From: Ostrinia nubilalis
Lineage: Eukaryota; Arthropoda; Insecta; Lepidoptera; Crambidae
NCBI RefSeq assembly: GCF_963855985.1
Contig: NC_087095.1
Span: forward strand, 10,302,001 to 10,366,000
Reading direction: 5' to 3'
Length of the DNA stretch: 64,000 bases
The notes below the pieces were generated by a model. It saw only the letters and a list, made by a program, of their open reading frames with translations. It had not been told where the DNA came from and did no database searches. This document shows positions 1 to 12,400 of this stretch, one piece after another. Position 1 is the stretch's first letter. Each line of letters starts with the position of its first letter. The translations under genes and the position numbers were made by a program.

Positions 1-3000
1 TGGCGAGTAATGTGTGTATTTACTGTGCGATGAGGGGCATAATGGTTATGATGCCTTACAACAGCCACTTTATAGATCGACAACACGACATCTGTCCTGA
101 TATGAACTGGTGCCAATTACAAACATTAATTAATTACCTGTACAGGCTAGACTTTTTTTAATTAATATTTTTTGTTAAGATTGGTTATAAAATATGACAG
201 TTTAATGCACTCTAGAGTTTTATAAGTCTTTGATACTTAACAGGTAAGAATCTCGCAAGAGGAAATGCAATGCCCATAAGTTGATGACATAATGCCTACA
301 AGCCTTTGTTTGAACATGGTCGGAAAAAACGTTTATTTACATTCGATTCGCATCCGATTCCACCCGTCCAGGTATACAAACGAGAAATGCTAATAATATT
401 GTAATGTATATTCCACAACAGTTACGAGTTTCCGCGTTACAGTTCAGTGCCTCTTATGGTCGTCGTGAATTCAAATAAAACGGAATGAAATCACATTCGC
501 ATTGCCGCCTGCGTTAGACACATGCACACCTACCCAGCGGCGCAATACACGTCGGTACACTTTGTTTCTCTTACATTCGATTACTACGCGCACCACCCGA
601 TACGAAAACCTCTATCTATACGCTAGTTGGTAGCTTTGCAACTCGTTAATTTCGGTGCAACGTGGAGATCACCCCTCTAAATCGGATGGAAACGCAAGTA
701 TTACCCAACGGCGCTGATTGAAATTAACTGATAGGTACGACATAGGTTTTAAGTCCGTTGCACATAACGTGGTTATAATGTATTTTTTTATAAATTAAGA
801 ATAAATAATTAATGCGGTCACCACTTATTACCTACCTGCATTACAATGATGAAGTGGCGTATTTGATCTCTTATAACAACGTTGTTTTACCACTTGATTT
901 TACTTTTCGTTTTCTTTGAGCGTAATGCGACTAGGATTCGCGATAACTTTGGATTCGCAGCCCGTTGAAACGGTTACTGGTCTTTAATTTAGGCACCAAG
1001 AGTTGCCAGTTTAATTGCACATCTTCGCAAGCCAACTTCAGCGTTTTAACTTCTTTGTTACGAGTGTGGTTTGGAAGAAGAACTTTGATAATTATTTCTT
1101 TAAGTAACAGTTCTTAATATTTAGAAAGTACATAAGTAGGTAGGGCACAAATTCGATCGTTTCCTTGTAAATAGTCCCTTCTTTGTCTGTGAGATGGTTA
1201 CAAACTTGGCGTCAGTAAAGTAAGAAACTAAATGAAATGTAAATGAAAAGTCGTATTGTTAAAGTGTTCACTAGTTTCTCGGCTCAATAAAATAGTTCTC
1301 TGTAATGGATATTAAAAGCCTCGTTACAGCAGCTGCGAACAAACAAATTGGCTTTCTTTTATTTTTAATGTTAGCGCGAAACCAGTTTTTGTGAGTTTTT
1401 CGATTCGAGCCAAAATTGGAAAGCGGAAAATCATGCCGATGTAGTAAATAATATTTGCATAGCTATTAGTAGGTAAGTGTTTTTTATTAATCGAAAACTT
1501 TCCAATATGTGTAGCTAAATATTTTGTAAATGTGTTTAACTAACATCTTTAAAAGTGTATTAGGTAGGCATAATCAGTTTGAATGAAAGTAAATAAAGTA
1601 AGTAGAGTGGGCTCACTTAAACTTTTTATGTAACTACCTAATTTTGGGTAAAAGCGAAAATTAATGGGTAAGTAAGTACTAGGTACTACCAATATATTCT
1701 GTGGTACTACTTAAGTAGGTATAGCTTTTTGTAAATTCAACATTGACTAACTATACGGGTTTAAAACAAGTACCTACACTAGAATCGGCTGAAGTTGAGC
1801 ACTTTCAGCACTAAACTTGTTTCAAGTCCAATGTTGTTGAACGTAAAGCTTTTGAATGTGTTTAGTTCGAAAGATCGTCGTGGAAGCGGTGAACGTTAGT
1901 AATTAACCGTTGTAGTGTTCAATTAGTGAACACAATAAGTATTTATAAACAGTAGGCTTGCCCTTTACATTTATTTGCACTCTAACTAAATGCATAGACA
2001 CTTTAGTTTTCGAAAAGTGACGTAAAAACTTTCAGGTATGTGTTTTTTACCCATGTAAGGTAATTTGTCGTATCTTTTATATATAATCAATGATTGTATA
2101 ATACGGGTCTTGTTGTTTTTTTACCTTTTAGATGTAGAAAACCTAGCGCTTTTTAGATATAGAAAACCCAAGAGAAGATCCACAAGTCAAATGAAAAAAA
2201 TCGTTTGCTTCAGGCGGCATCCACTATTGCCCAGTTTGACGTAGAGCACGCGTGCGTTTTAGAGCCACGCGGCATATCGGATGACGTCCGATGCAACGGT
2301 GTATGATCGAACCGATCGGTCGACGTCGGCCGAGTGTGGCACGGCCGATGACGGATTAGGTGTATTCGACTCTTGAACAACGGCCGCGTGATTTAATCAC
2401 AATCGAACGGCCTCTCTGTTCCCCCCATTTTGCGATTAGGGAGACGCCATTACCGGCAAGCCCTCGTGCGTGGCTAAGCCGGCTGCACGGGCCACACTGT
2501 TTGTCCAATAGCTGCCCACTCTATACCTATTTATACCTCGAACGATTCAAAAGTTCCTAATGATGTTGTGTTTATATTGACTGATCTGTAGCATTTTGGC
2601 AAAGAAAATAAATGTCTCAAACATTATAATGTTGTAGACTTAGAGGGAGTGACATCCACTCCTTAAAGGACACAAGATAGAGCCTGCAACTACGCAGATT
2701 GGTACTTAGCTAATCAGTCCGTTGCTAGAATAAATTTTTCATCTATTAATATGGCCAAAAGTTTAATTATGTTTCACGATTGTTGTTCCAGCTTTACATA
2801 ATTTATCACGCTCCGTTGTTGGCTGGTAAAAGTTGAGTGTTTCACTCAAAGTTGAATTCACGTAGAGCCTTGTGCACAAGTACAGAACCTATGTAATGCT
2901 ATAGTTTGCTCTTTATTATAATTTTATCATTACCTTGGATCTCCAACAGCGCGTATAATGAAGTTTAGAAACTTGGAATTAGTTGGGGTCATAATCTCAC

Positions 3001-5068
3001 ATCCCACATTATATGAGCGAGTAGGTACGCAAACTGAGCCCCTTTCAGATACCCACGATGGATTTTCGCTTTGTGATTCATAACTAGGTAATTATAATTT
3101 CTGATAAGCACACTGACTATATCTGAGACACTCATTTGAAATCGCAACGAGATGAAATGAACTTTCGAAACTAATATTTACTTTCTAAAGTAATTACATT
3201 AACACAAGTATTACCTAGTATGGGAATTAAATGACAAGATAAGTACATATTTATGTTATGCTTAGATGTTAATTAAAAGTTAAAATATCTTTTGTTCTGA
3301 TACGCCATCGCTGTAATTTGAAACTTCATAACTGAACACTATTGTAATAAATTACGCAACCCGTAAGAACAAAAAGATATTATCAAGTTGCGAGAAAATA
3401 ATTTCCCGTATCGCAGGCGAAGCGCAGCAATCCTTTTTGACAATTGAGTTTCTGTTCCCCAAGAAACTAATTTACCTCCTATTGTTCTTCATATTTACCG
3501 AGTTATTACATTTGCCTTGATCAGATATTAAATTGCCTCCACGGAAAAGCGGCCCTCTATAAAATTTATGAACGCATGCACACTGGGCTGAAAGCATTTT
3601 TTCAGAATTTTCTTTGGAGAAATTGAGTTTGTCTACAGAATCTATTGGATCAGCTTTAAATGTGCAGCTTTACATTAGCTTTAGGATCATTTATTAAAAG
3701 CGTGTGATTTAACAATTAGCTCCTTTTAATGTTGCTATCAGAATATAAACCATGTATTAATTATTGTAAGAAATTACAAAAGTAAATACTATAATAACTT
3801 TATTAAATTTTATTTTTACATTACAAAATGCAGTGCCAACGCTGACAGCAATTGAGCCCAAAACTTTAGCATTATTGTCCCTCTGTTTAGTAATGCCTAT
3901 CCATTCGAGGTTAGCCAGCCCTTTGATTACCCACCAGCAACATGGGCATGCTATTACCCCTGTTCTCTTAAAAAAAGTTTTAAACTTAGGCGGAAAAATA
4001 AAAAATAGATTTTTTATGACAACGCTTTTTGAGTGTACATTTTATTTAGTTCAGACGACTGTGAGATTTTTAAATAAATACTTATTTTTATTTCATATGA
4101 GGAGGGGAGTATTTAATTGCTTACATGAAGGTTGGAAATTAAGATTAAGTAACTTAAGAATTTAATTACGATTGTGCTCGTTAAGGTCTTGACAGCGGGA
4201 ACGTCAGCGCTACAAGCGTAAACTTGTAACTCCAAAATATTTAAGAGGGGAAGAAGTTAATGAAGGGTGTAAGTGAGTAAGAGAGGGGTATACGGTGTAA
4301 CTAAATACGGCTTAGAAAGTACCGACGGTGCCTTAAATTCAGTTAATTGCACCGCTACGGCGGATATTTAAAAGTTACATTTTGAGCTTCTCATGCACGT
4401 AGGTACGTATATGACACGACACTGAAGCAAAAGATCACTGAAGTGTAGATCACTTAAGAGACGGTTCAAACCGATTGAAGAATTTATGTAAATGATGAAA
4501 ACAGTGATGATTGAAATTTTATCAGTTTTCAGATTACAGCCGAGATAGGTATATCCTTACCAAAAGCAATTAATTAAGGGACGAAAAAGAAGGAACTACA
4601 TAAATTAATATCTTCGTATGTATAATACTTATCTGAATTACGATATAATTGCGAGATATGAACCTGTAATTACATGCTCGTATGAATATGTCATGGGTAA
4701 AAAGAGAAATATTCATCGTGAATGACGGCCACCAAACCACAAAATGAGCGAAAAATTGATTGCTTGTAGCCATTAGTGCAATTAATTCCGGACATAACGT
4801 GTTAAATGTTGGAATCAAACCTGAAACATGCGAGTTAAAATTTTCAGTATTAATAAAAGCGAACGTAACCAAATTAAATTCATCAGCCTGAATAAAAACT
4901 GGTTACCACATACAAGTGGTTTGATTTGAAAAAAGTCGGCTAATTGACTAAAGTTGACCAATGATTCCAAGAAAAATCGTCTCTAAAAGAGTAGATACAC
5001 AACAATTGTGGCCTGAAAACTTGATAATATCACTGTTAACTTTACGTTTCCACAGTTTTTAAAAAGTA
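1..5068. other. Unique non-coding DNA, no gene recognised
   Basis: AT-rich sequence with only short, low-complexity reading frames and no recognisable domain. A more GC-rich patch at about 2215-2510 stands out from the background and could be a conserved regulatory element, but nothing in the sequence proves it. No tRNA, inverted-repeat element or retroposon tail was noticed up to the foldback element that starts at 5071. Confidence 0.6.
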
Positions 5069-5767
5069 TACAGGGTGACTGGAACTGAACCCGCCATAGC
5101 TAATAGGCGTATAGAGGAGGTCATTTGCTTATTATTGAACCTTACTTTCTATGGCTAAAGTTTTATAGTTTAGGAGATATGTCAATTTTTATACTTTTTT
5201 CAGATTTTTCCGAAATTTGACCTAAAAACTGCTTCAATTTTTTTTCTCGCGTGATTTCAACAGTTTTTTTTATTTGATATTAATATCGAATATGTCTTTA
5301 TTCAAATAAAATAAATTTCTGATCCAGATAATGATTGAATAGCTAGTTACGAGCCGCCAAAGTCTAACAAAAGTACAAACCACGATAAAAAATTCTACTT
5401 CAAATTCGATTGAAACAAAAATTAATGGTGATAATGGATTGCCAATAATCTTAAAAATATCTCCAGCTTCTCTTCTTTCCAGTGATATATCACACGTTGT
5501 AATTAGATATTGAAATTTATCAAAAATTCTAAGTTTATGGAAGAAAATGGAGTAATAATACAAAAATTATCCATACAAAGTTGATTTTGAATTTTTTTAA
5601 TTTTTTTTTCTTTATAATGTGATTATTATTTTTAAATTCATTTTTTAAAAAAACACGAAAATAGTTATGTAAAGGAGTATAGCAGAAAATATGAGTTGTT
5701 TGAAGAAACTTTGTATGGATAATTTTCGTAAATTACTCCATTTTCTTCCATAAACTTTGAATTTTTA

Positions 5768-5800
5768 TTTTATTTTATTTTATTTTATTTTATTTTATTT
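5768..5800 (-). repeat. (TTTTA)n LINE tail microsatellite
   Basis: Six or more uninterrupted copies of the pentamer form the 3' tail of the LINE, read as AAAAT repeats on the minus strand. It marks the 3' end of the retrotransposon. Confidence 0.9.
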
Positions 5801-5990
5801 GGGATAACAAACAATTGCGCAATATTGCAAATACAACTGCTGAACATTAAATAAACTTATACTATTACGCAACCAGCACTATTATCCTCATAGTAATATT
5901 ACAAACTTATTTTGGTACAAGCTAACCAAGCAAACAAACAGTGTTATATGTGCTTTAACTTAGTGCAAAGAAGAGAAAAAACAAATACAA

Positions 5991-8921
5991 TTAAGGTACA
6001 TTCGTTAATACATCAAGGATGCACTTTCTGAACTTTGAGGGAGACACTACAAATAAATCGATATCAGTAAAATATTTGTTGTATGCATCCATTAATCGCC
6101 ATAAAGGAACTCTTTTGCCAGCGTTAGTTCGACATCGTTTAGGAGCAAAAAGTCTGTGAGTGTAAGCATCTCGTATACGCTGGGAGCGACTGGGGATGCG
6201 CAGGTAAATTTGATTAATTAGTTGGTTGCAATCGAAGCCATTACGACAAATTTTAAAGAGAATAGATTGGTCAAGATACAGTCTCCGTTGTTTGAGAGTT
6301 AATAACGAGTATTTATCCAAAAGTGATTGATATGAGGCCCATACCTTTACAGATTGGTAATTTAGATTAAGTAGATATTTACGTTGTAAGGTTTCAAGTT
6401 GATCACTGTATTTATTGTAAAATGGGTTCCAAACACATGTAGCATACTCCACCTGAGGTCTTACGAGTGATTTGTATAGTAACAGGTGAGTACTTAGCTT
6501 CTTGAAAGAACTGCAGGTACGTCTCAGAAATCCAAACATTTGAAAACCCCTAGCAGTGATGTAGTCGACGTGAGCATCAAAATGCAATTTAGAGTCGAAG
6601 AGTACACCTAAATCTTTGATTAAAGAGACTCGTTCCAGAGGAGTGTTACAAAGCACATAGTCATATTGAATGGAGTTGATTTTTTTAGTGAAGGATATAA
6701 CTTTGCATTTAGGTATGCTCAAGTGAAGTTTATTGGCTGAACAGTAAGCAGTTAGTCGGTCCAGGTCCTCCTGTAATTTGACACTATCGTCAATGCAAGT
6801 TATTTTACGAAACACCTTAAGATCGTCTGCGTATAATAAAAAGTTACTGTGTCTAAAACAGGTGTTTATATCATTAATGAAGAGTACAAAGAGTAGAGGA
6901 CCCAGGATCGATCCTTGCGCCACACCAGAGGTCACGCTGACCACATCTGAGCTGAACCCTTGGACAACAACCCTCTGAGTTCTATTTTTAACATAGGAGG
7001 TAATCCAACGGAGCAGACTTCCACGGATACCGTTATATGCAATTTTTTGTAAGAGTAATGTATGGTCCACCTTGTCAAAAGCCTTGCAAAAATCTGTGTA
7101 AATTGTATCAACTTGCTGTCTATTATCCATATTTTCAAACAAGGAATTTGAATACAAAATTAGGTTACTTACTGTTGAACGATTTCGAACGAATCCATGC
7201 TGTTCGGGGATGATAGTATTGTGTAGGGTGGGATAGATTGCCTTATGAACCAGCTTCTCCAAGACTTTTGACAAGGTAGACAACAAGGAAATTGGCCTAT
7301 AGTTGGTAACATCGTGTTTGGCACCACCTTTATATACAGGAATAACATTAGCAGTCTTCCACGCTTGAGGCATAATTCCTTCCTTCAGACTACGATTAAA
7401 TAAATGAAACACTGGAGTACTGATAGACTTAGCGGTATGTTTTAGGAAGAAAGCAGGTAGGCCATCCGGCCCAGGACCCTTCGCAACATCCAAGCATTTG
7501 AGGGAAGAAACTATATTTTCTTTAGTAAGAATCAAGTCGGAGAGAATTATTTGATTATTGGTTGGAGACACAAAGTTAACCGAAGCACTGGTATCTGTAG
7601 GTTCGTATACTGAGCTGAAAAAGTTTGAAAATAATTTACATACATTTTCAGGTCCATTGCCAACCTCGTTACTAAATGACATTGTGTCAGGTACGCCACA
7701 GTTCTTCTTGTTGCTCTTAACAAAGGACCAGAATTTTTTTATGTCATTTCGCAAGGAAGTTTCGATGTAATTAAGATAATTACTGTAGCATTCAACTGAA
7801 AGTGACTTGAATCTTTTACGATATAGGGAGAATTGCTCATAGTCTGCTATGTTTTTGTATTTTTTATATTTTATCCAGGCTTTTCCCTTGTTTTTAAAAA
7901 CGTGTATCAAGGGGCGAGAGAACCAAGCCGGATACTCATTAGATTTAACTGGTCGACTTGGAACATGGGCTTTTATAATTTTGTAAATAATCTCATAGAA
8001 AGTGTCGACTGCAGAATCCAAAGAAACGTTATTCAAAACAGAGGTCCAGTCCACTAAGTCAATGTCGCTATTAATAGCGGAGAAATCAGCCTCGATGAAG
8101 TGATACCTAGGAACAGAGCTACGTGGCATGGGCTTAAGAATAGATTTAAACGGAATAATGGCTAAAAAGGGAGGATGAAAGTTATCTATAGGGACCAAAG
8201 GAATGGGCACGGGTTCACATGAGCATAAAACGGTAGATACTAACAAATCCAAGGTACGATTCTGGTGATTTTTAATATTGTTATATTGCTTACAGTTTAA
8301 AGTTGAGAGAAAATTCAGAACTAAAATATCAAGTGAAGAACTGTGACTGTGAATACGAGGCATTAGCGCAGGCCCAACCGAGTCGGTCCATTCGATATGC
8401 GGTAGGTTAAAATCGCCAATTATGTAAATATCATTAGAAGCAGGGGAAAGTAATTCGTTTTCAAGCAAGTTAAATAAGGATTGGTAGTTATCCAGTGTCT
8501 GGCTAGGAGGAACGTACACTCCACATACAGTCTGATATTCATTGCTAGTCTTGGAATGTAACTTTAAAAGTACATAATCGACATTGTGTGGCATCTTATA
8601 ATAACAACCGTCGTGGTAAAGCGTAGTCGTTAGTTCAGTCCGGGTTACGGACAGTCCACGGCGCACAGCTACCAATATACCTCCACCGTCACACTTCCCG
8701 CTCAACACACGATTTCTGTCGCACCGGTAAACAACATACCGGGAGTCAATGAATTCGCCATCGCCGATTTCGGGGACTAACCATGTCTCTGATAGAATTA
8801 TAACATCGTAGCACTCCGCCATAATATTGTTGTAAAGAGTATTTAATTTAGTTCTAAGACCCCTGCAGTTTTGATAATACAATGCTAAATTATTAGCCAT
8901 TGCTCTGAGTGGAAATACCAA
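5991..8921 (-). CDS. LINE ORF2: apurinic-type endonuclease plus reverse transcriptase, 976 aa
   Basis: This is the protein that nicks target DNA and reverse-transcribes the element RNA at the nick. An N-terminal exonuclease/endonuclease/phosphatase domain spans about residues 10-255. It has YYQNCRGLRTK (15-25), the catalytic Glu in SETW (44-47), GDFN (169-172) and a variant terminal motif DNFHPPF (246-252) in place of the usual SDH. The reverse transcriptase spans about 515-780. It has YRPISLLS (541-548), QHGFVRNRST (574-583), the first catalytic Asp in YTDFCKAFD (608-616), SGVAQGSILGPLLF (665-678) and the catalytic YADD (697-700). The C-terminal region is Cys/Arg-rich without an evident zinc knuckle. 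There is no frameshift or internal stop. Clade assignment beyond the Jockey/CR1/L2 group needs a tree. The chosen ATG lies just before the conserved start of the endonuclease domain. Confidence 0.93.
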   Translation of the reverse strand: MVFPLRAMANNLALYYQNCRGLRTKLNTLYNNIMAECYDVIILSETWLVPEIGDGEFIDSRYVVYRCDRNRVLSGKCDGGGILVAVRRGLSVTRTELTTTLYHDGCYYKMPHNVDYVLLKLHSKTSNEYQTVCGVYVPPSQTLDNYQSLFNLLENELLSPASNDIYIIGDFNLPHIEWTDSVGPALMPRIHSHSSSLDILVLNFLSTLNCKQYNNIKNHQNRTLDLLVSTVLCSCEPVPIPLVPIDNFHPPFLAIIPFKSILKPMPRSSVPRYHFIEADFSAINSDIDLVDWTSVLNNVSLDSAVDTFYEIIYKIIKAHVPSRPVKSNEYPAWFSRPLIHVFKNKGKAWIKYKKYKNIADYEQFSLYRKRFKSLSVECYSNYLNYIETSLRNDIKKFWSFVKSNKKNCGVPDTMSFSNEVGNGPENVCKLFSNFFSSVYEPTDTSASVNFVSPTNNQIILSDLILTKENIVSSLKCLDVAKGPGPDGLPAFFLKHTAKSISTPVFHLFNRSLKEGIMPQAWKTANVIPVYKGGAKHDVTNYRPISLLSTLSKVLEKLVHKAIYPTLHNTIIPEQHGFVRNRSTVSNLILYSNSLFENMDNRQQVDTIYTDFCKAFDKVDHTLLLQKIAYNGIRGSLLRWITSYVKNRTQRVVVQGFSSDVVSVTSGVAQGSILGPLLFVLFINDINTCFRHSNFLLYADDLKVFRKITCIDDSVKLQEDLDRLTAYCSANKLHLSIPKCKVISFTKKINSIQYDYVLCNTPLERVSLIKDLGVLFDSKLHFDAHVDYITARGFQMFGFLRRTCSSFKKLSTHLLLYKSLVRPQVEYATCVWNPFYNKYSDQLETLQRKYLLNLNYQSVKVWASYQSLLDKYSLLTLKQRRLYLDQSILFKICRNGFDCNQLINQIYLRIPSRSQRIRDAYTHRLFAPKRCRTNAGKRVPLWRLMDAYNKYFTDIDLFVVSPSKFRKCILDVLTNVP

Positions 8922-9438
8922 ATATTACTGAAGGAACCTCAATAGTAAGATATCCTGTGCTACAAATACAGTGAAATCGATTTTTAATAAATTTCAATAT
9001 CTAATTACTACGTGTGATATATCATTGGAAAGAAGAGAAGGTAGAGATATTTTTAAGATCATTGGCAATCCATTATCACCATTAGTTTTTTCTTAAATCG
9101 AAATCGAATTTGAATTTTTTATCGTGGTTTGTACTTTTGTTGAACTTTGGCGGCTCGTAACTAGTTATTGAATCATTATCTAGATCTGAAATTTATTTTA
9201 TTTGACTAAAGGTTTATTCGATATTAGTATCAAATAAAAAAATCGGTTAAAACCATGCGAGAAAAAAAATTTAAGCAGTTTTTAGGTCAAATTTCGGGAA
9301 AATCTGAAACAAGTATAAAAATTGTCATATCTCCTAAACTATAAAACTTTAGTCATAGAAAGTAAGGTTCAATAATTAGCAAATGACCTCCTCTATACGC
9401 GTATTAGCTATGGCGGGTTCAGTTCCAGTCACCCTGTA

Positions 9439-12400
9439 TATCTTAATGTCTATCGGTTACTGTTCAGTGATGATAAGTACTCTAATCTGATAATGTGGTA
9501 AGATTGTCATTTAGACAAACATACAACGGAGTCGTTGATAATGGAAAATTCAGTGTAGTGGTAGGATTTAAGCTAGGACGGATGCTACAACCACTCCGAT
9601 TATAATCTCTGGCGGTATTGTCTGAGCACAATTTAGTAATTTGCAGGTAGAGGACGACGTACGTTGTACGTGTAAAGTATACGTAATAACAATTTATTAA
9701 GAGTTCAATAATACATAAACTTTCAACAATGCAACCCTACTTTAGCTGTTTCTGGAAAATTCATTCACGTTACATAGTTGGAATTTTGTATTTTCACTGT
9801 AAACAAAATCATTTTTGATTGAACCATTTCATAGCCCTTAGTGTATAAATTAAGCATTCACTGTAACGATCATAAAAGCGCTTGCTTCATAACGTGATTG
9901 AATTTGCGACGAAAGGTTTAATTCGGTAACATTTGTGAAAAGTTAACTTTTTTGCAATTAAAGTGCGACAGTGACGTGCAGGCAACGCGACGCTTCGGCA
10001 TTTCGCTAACGATGATAATTATTATGAAGAGCCGGTCCTACAGCACGCTGGGTGCAAGTTGGCGTCCCGTCAAAGGGGAAACTTTACTAATTAGCAAATA
10101 CGCCAAATTGAACTCACGTTCGCTAAACGTGAGAGCTCACATCCCGGTAATATCTTCCATGTTGTATTTTGATGTCCGTTTTTCTAAATGGACGAAGTCT
10201 GAATTATTAAAAATTAGTATTTTTAGGAGATTAAATACTTTTGAGGGTTGTGAATTGGATAAGCTTAGTATTATTAGTTAAACTGAGACCACATGTGCTC
10301 CATTGTTCGCACTGGTCTGCACGCACCAGACTATGATTCATATTTACCTAAACATAGATTCAGCAAATTGTAAACCCCAGTGCCTCAGTACGCTGTTGTC
10401 CATATCAATATCACAGATTTAATTACATTCCATGTAAATGCTGCACGCATTGTGTGACTGCAGCTTTAGGCTATCGATATTCGATATATCAACTTTTAAG
10501 TTCATCGTTTTCGTCAATCCATTTTATTTAAACTGTTTTAACACCCACACATTTTTACTTTAGTTCGTGTAGGCGTATATTTGTAGTTATTTTCGTGTTT
10601 ACCTCCCTAATCTGATAATAAGTTTGTTAATTGAATCAAACAGTTAGTGGAAGTTTGCCGGAGCGTACACAATCGGTGAACTGGGCTGGCCTTTAGTTGC
10701 GGACCCGGGTCCTGCAAACCCTCCTTGAGGTCACAGGGGACCTACGATTTTCATTGTTGCCATGTTTAAGCCTTATTAGTTGACAACTGTTCAGAAATTC
10801 ACTAAGCCTTATGGTGTCTTGTTAAATTATGGATACATTAAAGCAATGTATTAGTTAGACTGTAACTTTAATTATTCAAATTCGAACAATCACATGGCAG
10901 GCGTTAATCTGTTTCAGTCTGAATCGAGTTTTAAGTAATTACAGTCTGAGTCTACCAAAAAAGTTTATTAGTAAGGGGAATAGACCCTTGATCAAAAAGA
11001 AAATTGTAATATTGTTTTTAAGTTCATTACGGCACTGTTGGTAGGCCGGATTTAGGGTGCCTTTGGGAGAAACCAAAGTTTTTCTTTCAGAAACTTTTGT
11101 TTCTTTTTATTCGAATAACTGACTTCTGCAAAAATATTAGCTAAGTTTATAGGCGCCACAGTTCCTAAAAGAAATAGTTGCTACATTTTTAACGATTTGA
11201 TATTCCTAATAAATCAACATTGACAATAAAGCTCATTAAATACTCGTATTCAGGCACTGACAACACTTTGCTGTTGAAGAAAATGAAGAAAAAGGGTCGG
11301 AATTTCCATTACCTTTTTGTGTACCCTGAAATATTGTATAACGTTACTCTGATTTACATAAAATACAATTGTACGTACAGCTGCTATTCAGTCTTGCGCA
11401 CAGCGGGTGCATTTGACATGCGATTTATGATTTTAATAAAATTCCAGTCGAGGCGATAACGCTTACGAGTATTATATTATAACATTTCTTTACTTTGCCG
11501 TAATTACGAAGATCCAGTGTGAGCAGACATTCTGTTTTAATTAAATCCATTATGCAATGTCAACAGACTGATAAGTGTTTGTTTAAGCTGAAATTTGTTT
11601 TTGAAGTTTAAGCGGTGCGTAGCCCGCAGGGCACGCTGCGGCGTAGTGCTATGAGTGTAATTGCTTTAGGTCCCGTTAGCTGGGTTAGTGTTTATACCGA
11701 AGTAACTATTATATTAATCAAAGAAAGTTTTTGGATGATTTAAAAGCAGTACTTAACTCCATAAAAAAAGGTGTTTTAGCGGCCTAAGTATTATTATTAA
11801 TTTAATAAAATAATCTTAGATCATCATAGCATCGTGTTCAAATAGAAACATAAAGTGAAATAAACCAGTAGTAATCAAAGACAGGTAAAGACCACGATCG
11901 ATTGGACTGATTACGCTAGTGGGAGGTTACCTAAAATTAGAGGCGAGATCAATGTTGTCACTCGAATCTGTGCTGTACATAGCACAGAGGGAAACAAGCC
12001 CTTGAATGTAATTATGTACAATCAGATATTAATATTACAGAAACTTTTACCACGATAAAAGTAAATTGCTTGAGAGATGTTCCTAAAACTCGGCATCTAA
12101 TCACAACACAGCTAATTAATTTTTCTTTAAAAAAATATTCCTTTCATTAGCCCAACCGCTGAGTTACAGTGATATTAATTAATATCGAAGTTACCTAGTG
12201 ATTTCTGCTATGTGAATCAGGGTTCTATTTACGTGTATCGACAGGATACGAGTAGAAGGTATAATGGGCATGGGAAGGGAAGTACTTTATCAGGATTCGT
12301 AGCATCAGCAGGGCACACGGTATCGAGCCGAACGCAAGCCATTTGTTCGCGCTCGGCCGTGGTCGCGGCGACGACAATGAAACATTCGCTGTAACGTGTG

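Larger units (their letters stand above)
5768..8979 (-). mobile_element. Non-LTR retrotransposon (Jockey/CR1/L2 group LINE), intact ORF2
   Basis: A 3.2-kb LINE lies in reverse orientation inside the right arm of the foldback element. Its 3' end is a pentameric tail, (TTTTA)n on the plus strand at 5768-5800, about 190 bp beyond the ORF stop. The flanks share ATTTTTA (5761-5767 and 8980-8986), a likely 7-bp target duplication, and removing 5768-8979 restores the palindrome of the host element. Only 58 bp lie upstream of the ATG and no ORF1 is present, so the copy is either 5'-truncated or from a single-ORF lineage. The uninterrupted ORF suggests a recent insertion. Confidence 0.9.
5071..9436. 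mobile_element. Foldback (palindromic) DNA transposon / large MITE, interrupted by a LINE
   Basis: Both ends carry long inverted repeats. The left end begins CAGGGTGACTGGAACTGAAC and the right end finishes with its reverse complement (to 9436), each flanked by TA. The left arm runs 5071-5583. The matching right arm is 5706-5767 plus 8980-9436, because a LINE was later inserted into it. The AT-rich loop lies at about 5584-5705. Without the LINE the element would be about 1.15 kb and almost wholly palindromic. There is no transposase ORF. A TA target and CAGGG-type ends fit a non-autonomous Tc1/mariner-like element; the superfamily is an inference. The arms differ at several positions, so the element is not very young. 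Confidence 0.85.

Noticed and set aside
9952..10281. 109-codon plus-strand frame
   Set aside because: No domain, no initiator ATG context, and no continuation by splicing seen.
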